Source: Cryptomeria japonica
Lineage: Eukaryota; Streptophyta; Pinopsida; Cupressales; Cupressaceae
Reading direction: 5' to 3'
DNA length: 64,000 nt
NCBI RefSeq assembly: GCF_030272615.1
Contig: NC_081409.1
Span: 913,509,840 to 913,573,839 of the forward strand
This document shows positions 43,501 to 54,941 of the stretch, in pieces; position 1 is the stretch's first letter; every line of letters begins with the position of its first letter. Made by a program: the position numbers and the translations under genes. The notes under the pieces are model-generated. The model saw nothing but the letters and a program-made list of their open reading frames with translations, had not been told where the DNA came from and did not search any database.

Positions 43501-44559
43501 TAAAGAACATGAACATCAAGAATGAGAACAAAGGCAAAAGCAACCTATCAACCAAAAGAAGGAAGCATCTACTATAGAAGCACATCATATTCAAGAACCA
43601 ATATCCAACAAATAAGACTCCCATCTGGATTACATCATTCCTCCCTGAGGAGAGACCGTGTATATGAACAAATGCAAAGAGTGGAAGCAGGATCTGACAC
43701 AGAATCAGAGAAAACTATCAAACTTGTCTCAATTATCAAAGACCTATTCTCACCCTACAACATACAAGTTCACAACATTGCTAGAATCTAGGATAATACC
43801 TCTGAGACTGATTCCAATGTTATGAATGGGGCAGCTATTCTAATACTACTGAAGATATTTGTGCAAATGATAGTAATACACCCATCTTTCAAGAAGAACA
43901 CAACACAGAATCTAGACCACTTGAATTTGGTCCACAAAATATCTATGACGCCAAGGAAAACAAGCAGCAACATTATGCACAAGTCTATACAAAAGATGAT
44001 ACCATCAAAGACCTTGACGAAATCCTTAACTTCTTTAAAACCCTGGTCAATCATGAAGATACTTCCATCCTAACACTTACAACAATAGAACTTGATCCGC
44101 CAAAAGATTCCTTACCACTTGTCTTTCCTGACCTTATAGACTAGGACGAACCTAAAATTCATGATTTACCAATTTTCCCAAATGATGAATCCATTACCCA
44201 TTACTTATGTACTGTCAACCTGAAAACAAACTTTACCAGTGAACAAAGTAATGATGTCTACAATCAGGGGAGTGCCAAGTCTCTAAGTTGTAAAAATGAG
44301 CCAAATAAAAGATCTACTGCTGAAAACCAGTCAATGGCAGCAATAGATCACACAAAAGTAAAAATAAAGGATGCATCTAAGGGTGAAAACCTTTTTAAGG
44401 CACCTAAGGATGAGAGACTTGACACTCTTCCTAAACATTATCACGAGCGATCACCCATATTGATTGAGCCCACTCAATCAATCAACATTGGTACTACATA
44501 AGAAGCCAAAACTATACACCTTGCAGAATCTCTGATGGAAGTAGAAAGATCATAATTTA
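43501..44559 (+). pseudogene. Element C linker between protease and RT
   Basis: About 350 codons of acidic linker with at least two frameshifts. Recognisable parts shared with B are TESEKTIKLVSIIKDLFSPY, DLPIFPNDESITHYLCTVN, and the stretch around 44400-44490 (DERLDTLPKHYHERSPILIE, PTQSINIG). No domain is recognised. In Ogre elements an intron is known between protease and RT. I looked for GT...AG edges but cannot decide from one sequence. Confidence 0.65.
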
Positions 44560-47500
44560 TAAAAAAAATTAAAGAAAAGCAAATCAATTTTGCTTGGTCA
44601 TATGCAGATATGCCTGGGATTGATCCACAATTAATCATGCACCACTTGTCCATTGCTCCAGGAGCTAAGCTAGTCAAGCAAAAAATGTGAAAGATGAATC
44701 CACATGTGGCACTCATGGTTAAAGCTGAATTGAAAAAACTATTAGACGTCAGATTTATTCAACCCATTGACTATGCTGAATGGATTTCCAAGATTGTACT
44801 AGTATCAAAACCAGATATCAGTATCAGAATCTGCACTGATTTTAGAGATGTCAACAAAGCCTGTCCAAAGGATGACTTTCCCTTACCCAGTATCGACATA
44901 ATTGTAGACCTCATAGCAGGCCATGCAATGCTATCACTAATGAATGGTTTTCCAGGCTATAATCAAATCAAGATAGCCCCAAAAGATCAAGATAGAAAAC
45001 CATTTACCTATCCATGGGGAATGTATTGTTGGAATGTCATGCCTTTTGGCTTAAAGAATGCAGGAGCAACTTATCAACGAGCAATGACAACAATCTTTCA
45101 TGACATGATGCATACCTTCATGGAAGACTATGTAGATGATTTACTAGCTAAATCCTTCACCAGAGAAGAACATCTAAGCATCTTAGAAAATATTTTCGAT
45201 AGATTTGAAAAATTCCAAGTCAGGCTCAACCCTAAGAAGTGTGTCTTCAGGGTTACCTCAGGAAAGTTACTAGGCTACATAGTTTCAGCTAGGGGTACTG
45301 AAGTGGATCCAGCAAAGGTACAAGCCATTATGGAGATGCCACCACCAAAGAACATCAGCTAGCTTAGATCTCTACAAGGACGATTCCAATCAATCAGGCG
45401 ATTCATCGCTCAACAAGCAGATAAAAGTCTCCCCTTTAATCATTTTCTACATAAAAATGTACCATTCAAATGGGAAGCCAAATGTGTAGAATCCTTCTAT
45501 CAAATCAAGTAGTATCTAATGAGCCCACCAATTCTAGTACCACCAATAGCAAGGAAGCCACTCATTCTCTACATTTCAACAATAGACATATCACTGGGGG
45601 CATTGTTAGTACAAGAAGATCAACAGGGCAAAGAGCAAGCTATCTATTATATCAATAGGACATTGAATGGATATGAATTAAACTATACATTCATTGAAAA
45701 GGCTTGTCTAACAATAGTATTCACCTCTCAAAAATTTTGACACTACATGCTAGCTCACACAATTAAGCTGGTTGCAAAAATTGATCCTCTCAAATATTTA
45801 CTCAGTAAAGTAGCTCTTACAGGCAGATTGGCTAAGTGGGTCATGATCCTCAGTGAATTTGATATCCACTACATAGAACGACAAGCTATCAAAAGACAAG
45901 CGATTGCAGATCAACTGGCTGAAGCACCACTGCCTGGAAAACAAACTATGGAGATCGAATTTCCAAACAGAGACGTTCTTACTATCTCCCCCAAACAATG
46001 GACCTTATATTTTGATGGATCCTACACACAACATGGCTCGGGTGCTGGCATTCTGTTTATCACTCCTGAAGAACACACTATACCAAGATCATATAGGCTT
46101 ATGTTTCCATGCACCAACAACATTGCTAAATATGAGGCACTGGTTATAGGCATCAAAATGACCGTAGAATGGTGGATCACCAAATTAAAAGTCTATGGAG
46201 ATTCAAAACTTGTCATCGATCAAATCAATAATGACTATCAGATAAAGGACGATAAGTTGCTACCCTACAAATGAATGGTGGATGATTTCAAGCAATATTT
46301 TGTATACATCACCTTCGAACAAATACCAAGGTTGGACAACAAAGCAGCTGATGCCATGGCTACTATCACTTCACTACTGCCAATTCCAGAGCGACAGAAT
46401 CATTACGAGTTCCTGGTAGAGCAATTGTTCTCCCTTGCCTATGACCATTCGGAATCCCATGTTATCTATGCCTTGACTAGTTCCAACTCTCCATTATATG
46501 GACCCATCTATGACTATCTTAAGAACAATATCTTACCCATTGACTTATCCTGAAACCAGAAGCACAACTTTATCCAGCAAGCTGCCCGTTATACTCTTCC
46601 TGTTGATACTCTGTATCATCGAGGTCTAGATGGTACTCTTCTTCGTTGTCTTGATCATAATGAATCTGACTTCGCTTTACACGACCTTCACAAAGATATC
46701 TGTGGCACACATTCAAGTAGTACTACTCTTGCTAAAAAGCTTCTAAGAATGTGATATTACTAGCCAACAATGGAAAAAGACTCTTATCACTTTGCAAAAA
46801 AGTATCCTAAATGCCAAATCCATGGCAATCTTATACATGCACCAGCATAGGAACTATAGCCATTCACAACATCTTGGCCCTTCTATCAGTGGGGACTAGA
46901 CTTGGTCGGCAAAATTCATCCTTCATCATCAAATGGACACAAGTTCATTATAACTGCAATGAAATACTTTACAAAATGGATAGAAGCAGTCCCCATGACC
47001 ACAATGACTGGGAAACAAATTGCCACTTTTATCCTTAATTATCTGATCTGCAGATATGGTATTCTGAGTTCCATCATCACAGATAATGGACAACCTTTTA
47101 AAAACCAAGATGTATGAGAACTATGTGAAAAATTCAAAATCCAACATTGTTTTTCTACACCTTACTACCCACAAGGGAATGGTTAGGCAGAAGCATCGAA
47201 TAAAACAATATTGACAATCCTACAGAAAACAGTGAATGATGCAGACAAAGATTGGCATGTATAACTCAATCCAGCACTTTGGGCCTACAGAACCAACATC
47301 TACACACCTATAGGAGCTACACCCTATTCATTGGTATATGGATCAGAAGCAATTTTACCCTTGGAGGTAGAAATTCCATCTCTCAAAGTCTCTTTGAAAG
47401 GCTTAATCCCAGATGAAGATTATCAAGTTAACTGGCTGCAAGAGCTCGAGCTTCTAGATGAAAGACGTCAATGTGCTTACACTCATCTCAAAGCATATCA

Positions 47501-47750
47501 GCAACGTATGTGCAGGAGTTACAACCACAAGGTCATTCCTAGAATTTTTAAAATTGGTGACCTAGTACTCAAAGAAAATCCTAGGAATCAGCAAGATCGG
47601 GAAAAGAAAGGGAAATTTGAACCTAATTGGTTAGGTCCCTATGTCATCATATCAGCCTATGGATCAGGTGCCTATTAGCTAACAACTTTAGTAGGAGATG
47701 TGCTCGATGAACCAACTAACAACATTCATATGAAGAGATACTACAGTTGA
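44560..47750 (+). pseudogene. Element C pol: RT, RNase H, second RNase H, integrase
   Basis: One frame to the terminal TGA at 47750. RT about 44690-45360: ELKKLLDVRFIQPIDYAEW, RICTDFRDVNKACPKDDFPLP, MPFGLKNAGATYQRAM, catalytic YVDD at 45129-45140. The first catalytic Asp is changed to Asn (LSLMNGFPGYNQ, 44943). Native RNase H about 45550-45900. A second RNase H about 45997-46370: WTLYFDGSYTQHGSGAGILF, YEALVIGIKMT, YGDSKLVIDQINN and DNKAADAMAT, keeping the D-E-D-D residues. Integrase: HHCC region 46670-46830 (first Cys lost, KKYPKCQIHG), core 46890-47230 with GLDLVGK, TDNGQPFKN, PYYPQGNG and AEASNKT giving D,D,E; then a GPY/F-like end (LGPYVIISAYGSGAY). No chromodomain. Stops near 44690, 45360, 45510, 45738, 46272, 46551 and others. 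Acts in reverse transcription and insertion. Confidence 0.92.
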
Positions 47751-49939
47751 GTAATCTAATGCATGGAAAAGCCGACAAAGTGAAAAAATCAAAAAATCAA
47801 GAAAAAGGTAAATAAAAAGGTACAATAAAAGCAATTGGTGAAAACCTGGCAACAGGCACTATTGTGAGAGGAAAACTCCTCTATATCTATCCATACCATT
47901 ATCTCCACAGTAAAACACTATTGGCCATCGCCCGACATTTTTAGCACAATATCCATCCAGGCCATACTTAGCGTAGTCACTATCTTGGTTTATCTGCATA
48001 TCCTTTCATCCCATCTGACCATGGTTTGGTAATCACTGTACATATCCACATTAGGAAGTACACTTAACTAGGGGCAGTAATCAAAGTTTGCAACATGTTC
48101 GAAACATCAAAACTTGCCACAAACTCAGAACTTCATATCTAGCAAAACAACACTCGTACAATCGCAAAGAAAACATTGATCGCTTAACATGATTCACAAA
48201 ATATGATGGATGATTTTTTGAAATATCAAATGTTGCATCTTGCATAAAGTTTTGACTATTTTTGCACTTTAACTTTTTGAATTGTTGGATCCTCTAAATT
48301 TTCTCCACAATGCTTCAAAGCTAGAGAATGTCATAGGGACTCCAATATTTTCTTAGTTTTCTGTTTGTGAGGCGATCATCTATACTGTGTAAATACTGGT
48401 CTTGAGACGTGATTCATAGCATATCACTAAAGACATGATTCCACTTTACACATATAAATGATTTACTCTTGTTTGTTTATATGCAATCCACACTCAGGTC
48501 ATCCTGGTTCAATTATGGTGCAGAGGCACCTAAGCACACAAGCATAGCAGGAGGTCAAAAGTCATAATATGAACAATTTATTGTATTTGAGTCATTCATA
48601 ATGTATCAAGGTTATTTGAGTCAATTAAATAATAATATGTAAGGCTAAATGAGCCATTTTGTCCAAAGATATTATATTTGGTCCATATTGAATTTTTAAA
48701 AGTGTCCATGTAAGAGTTAGAGTCATTTATGTCAAAAATTGTAAAAATTGCAAAGTTGCAATATTGCCAAAAGTGCAACAAAATTATAAAAATTAAATCC
48801 ATTGGTTATGAGGTGGTTGGAGAAGTTAGAAAGGAGTTTGAAATGGTTTATAAAACCATGTTTGGTTGAAATCAAGGAGGGAGATCAGTTTGGAGGGGAT
48901 TTGACAAAGATTATCCATCAAACCCTCAAACTGTCATGAGGTTTTAAGGAATCTATGGCTATCATAGATCCATGGAGGATCACATTTGATGTAATTTTTA
49001 TATGTAGATGTTATTTAATGATATATTGATGAAATATCTTTCAGATGAATCCTTTCTTGTGCATTTTTGTGGAGTATTTGGCAAGATATGTTTGTTTTTT
49101 CAATGATTGTCAAAACCCTGCCAAGGGTTACCCAGTTTTGGGAAAATGATCATATCTTTTCATTTCACCGTTGGATCTGGCTAAAATTTTGAGAGAATTT
49201 GTTTAACTCCGTGATATAAATTCAGACTGAAGTGATTGTCTTTATGAGAAATATGTAAAATTTTATTGATGACTGTTTGTTACAGTTCACGGTGAAAAGC
49301 AGACTGGTGAAGGCAGCAACAACCCGGTTGTAGCATTTGGTGTGGTCACATGAGGGATAATATTGAAGAAATGATATATGTGTTGAAAATTTCTCTGAAT
49401 CTTCTTTCCAATTCTTTTGGTCTTACTTTATTTGGTTAAGAATTGAATATTTTGTGATTATTTTGGTGAAAACAGTTGTTAAGGGATGAAACCCTAAACT
49501 AGGGTATTCCATGGCAATAAAGAATTTGTTCTCTCATGTTATGGTGAATGTTATGATCTGAAATATTGAATGAAGGGTTTTAAGGATGTAATATAACCTT
49601 TGAAATTGTTTTGAAGTTGAGAAGAGTGATTTATCTTTTTATATGTCTCTTGATTCAAGTTTAAAGTTTACCCTTGAATGAAGGTTTTATGGATTTTCAT
49701 GATGCTCTGCATCAAATTATACCTTGATGCTTGTGCTATCTTGCAAAATAAAAAATCATATAAATTTTTCTCAGGTCATTATGGCTCAATTATACCATTA
49801 TGCTTGTATAAATTTTCAACATATCCCACAACAAATCAATGCTCAATGATGATACATAAAAATAAAGCAAACAACATGTGGCTATACAGGGATGACAAAT
49901 ATAGAATGAGGATGATCAAAAACAATTAGTTGCATATCA
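47751..49939 (+). other. Element C 3' spacer, first part
   Basis: No coding region is readable. 47751-48540 reads as a typical element 3' tail. 48558-49930 is AT-rich, with a TATA-like word (GGTTTATAAAACC, 48846), and might be an old LTR-like insertion, but no TG...CA edges or duplication could be fixed. Confidence 0.45.
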
Positions 49940-50125
49940 TATATCTCATTTTTAAGATACATCTCATTTTCAAGATACATCTCACAACATATCATATCAT
50001 ACATCTCATCTCATTTTCAAGATACATCTCACAACATATCATATCATACATCTCATTTTCAAGATACATCTCACAGCATATCATATCATATATCTCATTT
50101 TCAAGATACATCTCATAGCATCATG
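49940..50125 (+). repeat. Tandem repeat of about 42 bp, four to five units
   Basis: Units of CATTTTCAAGATACATCTCA followed by CAACATATCATATCATACAT, with small changes. The last unit is broken (CATAGCATCATGC). Confidence 0.9.
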
Positions 50126-50757
50126 CATTATCACATCATATTCATAAAATATCGCATCACAAACATCTATCTAAGCATTGCATCATCATAGAAGAAACTA
50201 AAGCATATAGAAAGCATCATCCATAACACATCACATGAAGATCAAAGAAAATGGTGTCATATATATATCTCAACAAATGATCAATATACAAAATATGTCA
50301 TATAGGTGCCAAGTACAATACAATGATCAAAATACGATGGAGACAATGTCTCTCACGTATGACTATCTCCTGAGTGATATGGTCTCACTGAAGATGTCCC
50401 AGCACCTAGATCTCCAGGTAGATCTTGTCTAGGAGGCCCTGTCACACCTATGCTCTCCATCCTCAACCTAGTCTCTCGAGATCGACTAGATGTCAACTGT
50501 GTAAAACTCTACACTCAACGCTCCCTAGGCACCGCATCCTCATAATGTCTCCTATAATACTCCGCCTCCTTGGCTCTCAAAGCCAACTCTCTCAAGGTGT
50601 CTCTCGTCAGGCCACCTGCTGCCACTCTCTCCAAAGCCTCAGCTCGACCCAACTACTCCAAGGCAGTATCCTACTCTGTGGTCAGTTGTGTTATCTGACA
50701 CTGATGTGCCAGCATCTGTGTCTGCAACTGCTACACTGATAGCTGCAATGATCTAAT
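50126..50757. other. Element C spacer 3' of the antisense gene
   Basis: AT-rich, then CT-rich sequence downstream of the antisense PMD gene. No feature is recognised. The plus-strand ORF 50425-50739 is Ser/Leu-rich and looks like a shadow of antisense sequence. Confidence 0.4.
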
Positions 50758-52376
50758 CTATGCATCCTCTTCATGTGTTGGAATCCACATTTGCAAGGGT
50801 ACCTGTGAAGGGGAATCCCTTGTCCCTCTAACTGTCCTCAGTGCTGGTGGAGGTAAAACATCTAACCTCCTCCTCTGGGCTGGTCGTCTGAAATCATCAT
50901 ACCCTCCCACCATCGCTAACACCTCGCCAACCCACTCCTCCTCTCTAGCTCTGATAGCCAAACCTCCTCTCTCCCTATCCATCGCCACTCGCCGCCCTAC
51001 TCTCTCACCCTGTATCCCTCTAGCACCACCATCTCCACCTCTCTCTCCTCTCCTCCCTCGATCAAGTCTCCATTGATCCAATCTCCTCTCCCCTCGCCGC
51101 CCTCAGCCACCTCCTCTACCATCTCCTCCATCCCCTCCTCCTCCATCACCACCCCGCTCATGTACCTCCTCATCATCATCAAATGCTGGAATCATCTCAG
51201 CTGGATCAGATATCCTAGCCACTGCCCATGCTGCGAAGAGTGCTACAAACTCGTCAGTTATCCCTGCATCCACGATCTAAGGGGCATAATCCCAAATCTA
51301 GTCGGCTGCATGAAAGAACTCCTCCACTGCTGCCTCGCTATCAATCGTCGGTCCCCAATCTGGAATATCCTGTCTTCGTCGAGCATAAAAACATTCTCCT
51401 TGTGGCATCCCCTGCTGTCAACCATACTACCGCGACACCCAGCTATGTAGAAACCTCGCAATCAAAAAGGGCATCTGCCCTATCAAATATCTGGTCATGA
51501 AGACATAAGGCATCTCCATCCCATCCTCAACCCATACCTCGCAACATGTATATGGTCGCCAGATGACCGTATCAATATCATCCAACACTCTCCTCCAATG
51601 CTCTAGTTTGCCCAGCTTATGCTAGACAACTATCCCTTTATACCCATATGCGTACGCGCATCCAACAGGCCTATCTCTATCTGCCAATGGCCTAGCTACA
51701 GGGATATGCTCCCACACCCATACCTATAGTAGTGTCACTCTAGCTGATAGACTACCGTAACCCAAATACACTACCTCATGCAAATCTCTGTATAAGTGGA
51801 CCAGCATAGTTGACCCCCATGCAAATCGACAACCCTGCGTCACAATATCCTCTAGCACCAATCCCCATCCCACTGACAGTCCCTTCGACCTATGGTCGGG
51901 ACATAAGAAACCACCTATAAATCCTGCCAGAATTGATTGTAGAGGCATGTAATCCAAATCCAAAACTCCTGCCAGGGGATCTCATACCCACAAATAGTAT
52001 CATCCTGAAAAATCTGGCGAAGTGCCTCAGTCCCACCCTCCTTCATCTGCTCGTAGGGTAGCAATGCACCTACTACGGGAATCTACAAAATCTGGTAGCA
52101 ATTCTCAAGCATCACTGTAATCTCGCCTCTCTCCAAATAAAAGGTGTTCGTGTCACTGTGCCACCTCTCAGCCGATGCTATCAATAAACCCTGGTTTACG
52201 ATAAACTGGGGCATATCTAACAAAGAGGTCAAACCACACCTCTCAATAATGTCTCTGCCAGCCTGTGTCAATTGTGGTATCAAGGACCACGGTCTCAAAA
52301 ATCTCTCACATGACTATACTACTCCAAGACGCTCCTATCAAAAATAACGCGAGTCCAATATCAGTTCCCTCATCAA
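50758..52376 (-). pseudogene. Antisense plant mobile domain (PMD) gene in element C
   Basis: Opposite strand to gag-pol. Reading leftwards from about 52376: RVIFDRSVLE, stop, YSHVRDF; then, after a slip in a run of five T, LRPWSLIPQLTQAGRDIIER, ERWHSDTNTFYLERGEITVM, LENCYQIL (52298-52083). Next PVVGALLPYEQMKEGGTEAL in the next segment. Then GLSVGWGLVLEDIVTQGCRF, AWGSTMLVHLYRDLHEVVYL, GYGSLSARVTLL (51963-51724). Then VWVWEHIPVARPLADRDRP and DDIDTVIWRPYT (51715-51550). It ends in an acidic and Arg/Gly-rich tail to the stop at 50758. The E-RWH-ETNTFHL-GEMTVTLEDV pattern, W/Y-GSA-L--LYR-L and VW-WEHI---RP pattern are typical of the PMD family (MAIN/MAIL1-like and transposon-borne copies). Several stops and frameshifts. 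Its function in the element is unknown. Confidence 0.82.
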
Positions 52377-52395
52377 CACATGGATCTCAAAATCA

Positions 52396-52645
52396 AATTT
52401 ATATCAAAAACTTGAGAACTTTGAACAAATCTAAATCAAGTTCCACATCATATCAATCCATCAACACATATCAGCTTGTAACACAACTCAAGTTTCACAT
52501 TCATATCAACTTGTAACACAACTCAAGTTCCACAATCCATATCAACTTGTAACACAACTCAAGCTCCACAATTCATATCAAACACATTCATATCAAAAAC
52601 TTGAAAACTTTGAACAAATTTAAATCAAGTTCCACATCATATCAA
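52396..52645. repeat. Short tandem and interspersed repeats upstream of the antisense gene
   Basis: AACTTGTAACACAACTCAAG plus about 17 bp occurs three times between 52464 and 52580. A second word, ATCAAAAACTTGARAACTTTG plus TCAAGTTCCACATCATATC, occurs at about 52393-52450 and 52588-52640. Confidence 0.8.
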
Positions 52646-52846
52646 AATCACATCAAATCTATATCAACTTGAATCATCGCAAATCAAATCAAGTTATCTC
52701 AGAACTCATATTGGACACACTTATCGCACCAATGGCAGTAGACACGAAGACTAGTAAAATGCGATTATCCCGGTAGAACTGGCATCACCCTACCCATTTT
52801 CTTCATTCCCAGATCCCACTATACCAAATTTTTTCCTATATGCGCC

Positions 52847-53290
52847 AAAACATCTTGTCTAAGCGCTAAGCTACTTCTCATGCACTAACCTGTTTTCTCA
52901 ATGTGCTACCCAATAAACCCTAGGCACTAGCAGAAACCTATGTGCTACCCTTTTCTTCCAAAGCGCTACCTAACCTACCCTATGTGATAAACCAACCCTA
53001 TGCGCTATTTTATCTTCTCTATGCACTACACACTTAACCCTATGTGCTAGGTCACACCTACGTGCTATCTAGACCTACCCATGCGACCCCCTAGAAGCTC
53101 GATGTGCTAGCATAAACCTACACGCTACTCGTTTTACCCAACGCGCTACCCTGTACCCCCGGTGCGCTAACCTAATCCTATGTGCTACCCTAACCTAATG
53201 ATGCACTAGCCTAAAATTTTTGAATGCTACCCTCTATGGTTAAAACCTACGTGCTATGAAATTATTCGTATGCTACCCTTTCGATCCAAC
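52847..53290 (-). repeat. Third TAGCGCAT array of element C, opposite orientation
   Basis: About twenty copies of the reverse complement (ATGCGCTA) in 440 bp: TATGCGCTATTT, AAGCGCTACC, TATGCACTACAC, TACGTGCTATC, ACGCGCTACCC, GTGCGCTAACC, AACGCGCTAAAAC and others. The orientation is inverted with respect to gag-pol. Relative to the antisense PMD gene it is therefore the same orientation, and the same place (between promoter and ORF), as arrays 1 and 2 relative to gag. Confidence 0.85.
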
Positions 53291-53531
53291 GCGCTAAAAC
53301 ATAAAAAACCGCATAAAAAATTCAAAAAAATGACCAAAAATGACAAAATCAAAAATCAAACAGGGGTAAAAAAGTTTGACTTACTGGTGGTCCATACGTG
53401 GCAAGCCTTAGATACCTCCTAACACGCTCAAATCGATGAGAAGAATACGGAATCAGCATGTTGACTTCTCTCCAAGTGTCACTTTCTCCAAAGTCAACAA
53501 GCACAAATGAGACAAAAGAAATCACCTTTTC

Positions 53532-53540
53532 CCTTTTATA
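53532..53540 (-). promoter_or_regulatory. Candidate TATA box for antisense transcription
   Basis: On the minus strand TATAAAAGG (plus strand CCTTTTATA). It lies 240 bp before the inverted array and 1.16 kb before the antisense PMD reading frame. No other TATAAA word of this quality is visible on that strand between 52400 and 53850. Confidence 0.5.
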
Positions 53541-53841
53541 GGGTAAATCGAAATTAAGGTTACATGGAGGAATGCAAAAATCACTCGTGGTATCTCATGA
53601 CAACCTACCCAACGTCATTATCGGGAGATGAATAAATTTTCGCATTCAACATAGACCAAAATTTACAATGCTATCAAAATTATCCAACTCAAATCAATTT
53701 TTCAAAAATTTTGATTCATCTCCCGAGGGGGCATTATCAACATCGTTTATCAAATCTAGGGCACGACATAAAAATGGATCACAAACAAATCATAATGACA
53801 CATCATTTTCTTTGAATCAACATGTGCACACACATCACTTC

Positions 53842-53855
53842 AAAGAGGGGCAAAA
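53842..53855 (+). promoter_or_regulatory. Polypurine tract of element C
   Basis: AAAGAGGGGCAAAA directly before the 3' LTR start TGTAGACG. Confidence 0.88.
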
Positions 53856-54941
53856 TGTAGACGTATAAAAATGACCATATTCTCAAATGAATATTTCATG
53901 TTCATTCATCTATTTAGTTAAATCCAATTTAATTAAATCACCCACATTCCTCTATTTAATTAAGTAAATTATTCAATTTATTTAGTTAAATTCACTAAAG
54001 CCCCTTTTGCATCATTTAATTGAATAAATTATTTTATTTAATTAAAACCCTTCTCTCTACTTTTTAATTAAATTCACATTTAATTAAATAGTTTACCCCA
54101 ATTAAATAAATCTAATTTATATAAAATCCCCAACTTGCAACCAAATTGAAATAAAGTAATTTATTTTAATTAATTCTATTTTTCCTCACCCACTTGCATT
54201 TTCCTACATCTCCCACTTCCATCCTAAACTCTATTCCTAAATTCTTCTAGAATCCATCTAATCCTAATCAATTAACCCAAATCCATCAATTATCCCCTTT
54301 CCCTAAATTTGAGGAGGTCACTTCTCAAATTTGGAGTAAAGTCTTCCAAATGCATTAAAGCCTTTATCCATTCAACAAGATAACTTGTTGAATGCCCCAA
54401 AATTGGGAGGACTCTTACAAATTTGTCCCCAAAGTCTTCAAACCATTAATGGTTAACTAACCCTTAGTGGCATGGTTAGAGACTTTTCTCCTAACTTAAC
54501 CTCCATCTAACCCAAGAGTCTCATCAAGCATTTATTGCTTTGACCATAGTTATTCCTTTAACCTTTGCACAAGAGTTTACCATATAACTAGTATATCATG
54601 TTAGGATACTATTTATACTAATCTTGTCATCTTACAATCTAGTTTAACTCATTTGTAGGATCATGCATAAATAGGGTGCATTCTCATGTTAAAATCAATC
54701 AAAAGTATCCCTTGTTCTTGCATTTGTCATCCCTAAGCCACTTTGCTCAGTGATCTGAGAGCAAAGGCATTGGCTTGAGGGACCTTGTGAGATAGAGAAC
54801 CATGGAACTATCCTTGGGAAGTTGAGTCATTCTTCATGACTCCATAACTTGAACCAAGAAGTCCTATGGGTGTGTGGACAAGCCTCTTGGAACTTCATTT
54901 TTCACATTTTGAGTTTCATAGCCCCGCTTTTCCTGCATACA
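53856..54941 (+). mobile_element. Element C 3' LTR, internally deleted
   Basis: 1,086 bp from TGTAGACGTATAAAAA to CCTGCATACA. Relative to the 5' LTR it lacks about 425 bp (36470-36894 there): GAGTTTACC joins directly to ATATAACTAGTATATCATG near 54579. The missing part includes the TATA box. The rest is nearly identical. B's gag resumes at the next base. Confidence 0.92.

Larger units (their letters stand above)
35747..54941 (+). mobile_element. Element C: full-length 19.2 kb Tat/Ogre-like Ty3/gypsy retrotransposon
   Basis: Both LTRs, PBS and polypurine tract are present. Order: LTR, PBS, leader with two motif arrays, upstream ORF, gag-protease with G-patch, RT, RNase H, second RNase H, integrase, 6.1 kb spacer with antisense plant mobile domain gene and third motif array, PPT, LTR. 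Two RNase H domains and the RT-RH-IN order without chromodomain fit the Tat/Ogre lineage. The flanks are ACAAT (left) and ACAAC (right), an acceptable 5-bp target duplication with one change, although the target is an ACA repeat and so weakly informative. It is inserted in B's gag. Confidence 0.92.

Noticed and set aside
50425-51500. Plus-strand Ser/Pro/Thr-rich ORFs (50425-50739, 51073-51500)
   Set aside because: They lie opposite the antisense PMD gene and its Arg/Gly/Glu-rich tail; the minus strand carries the recognisable domain.
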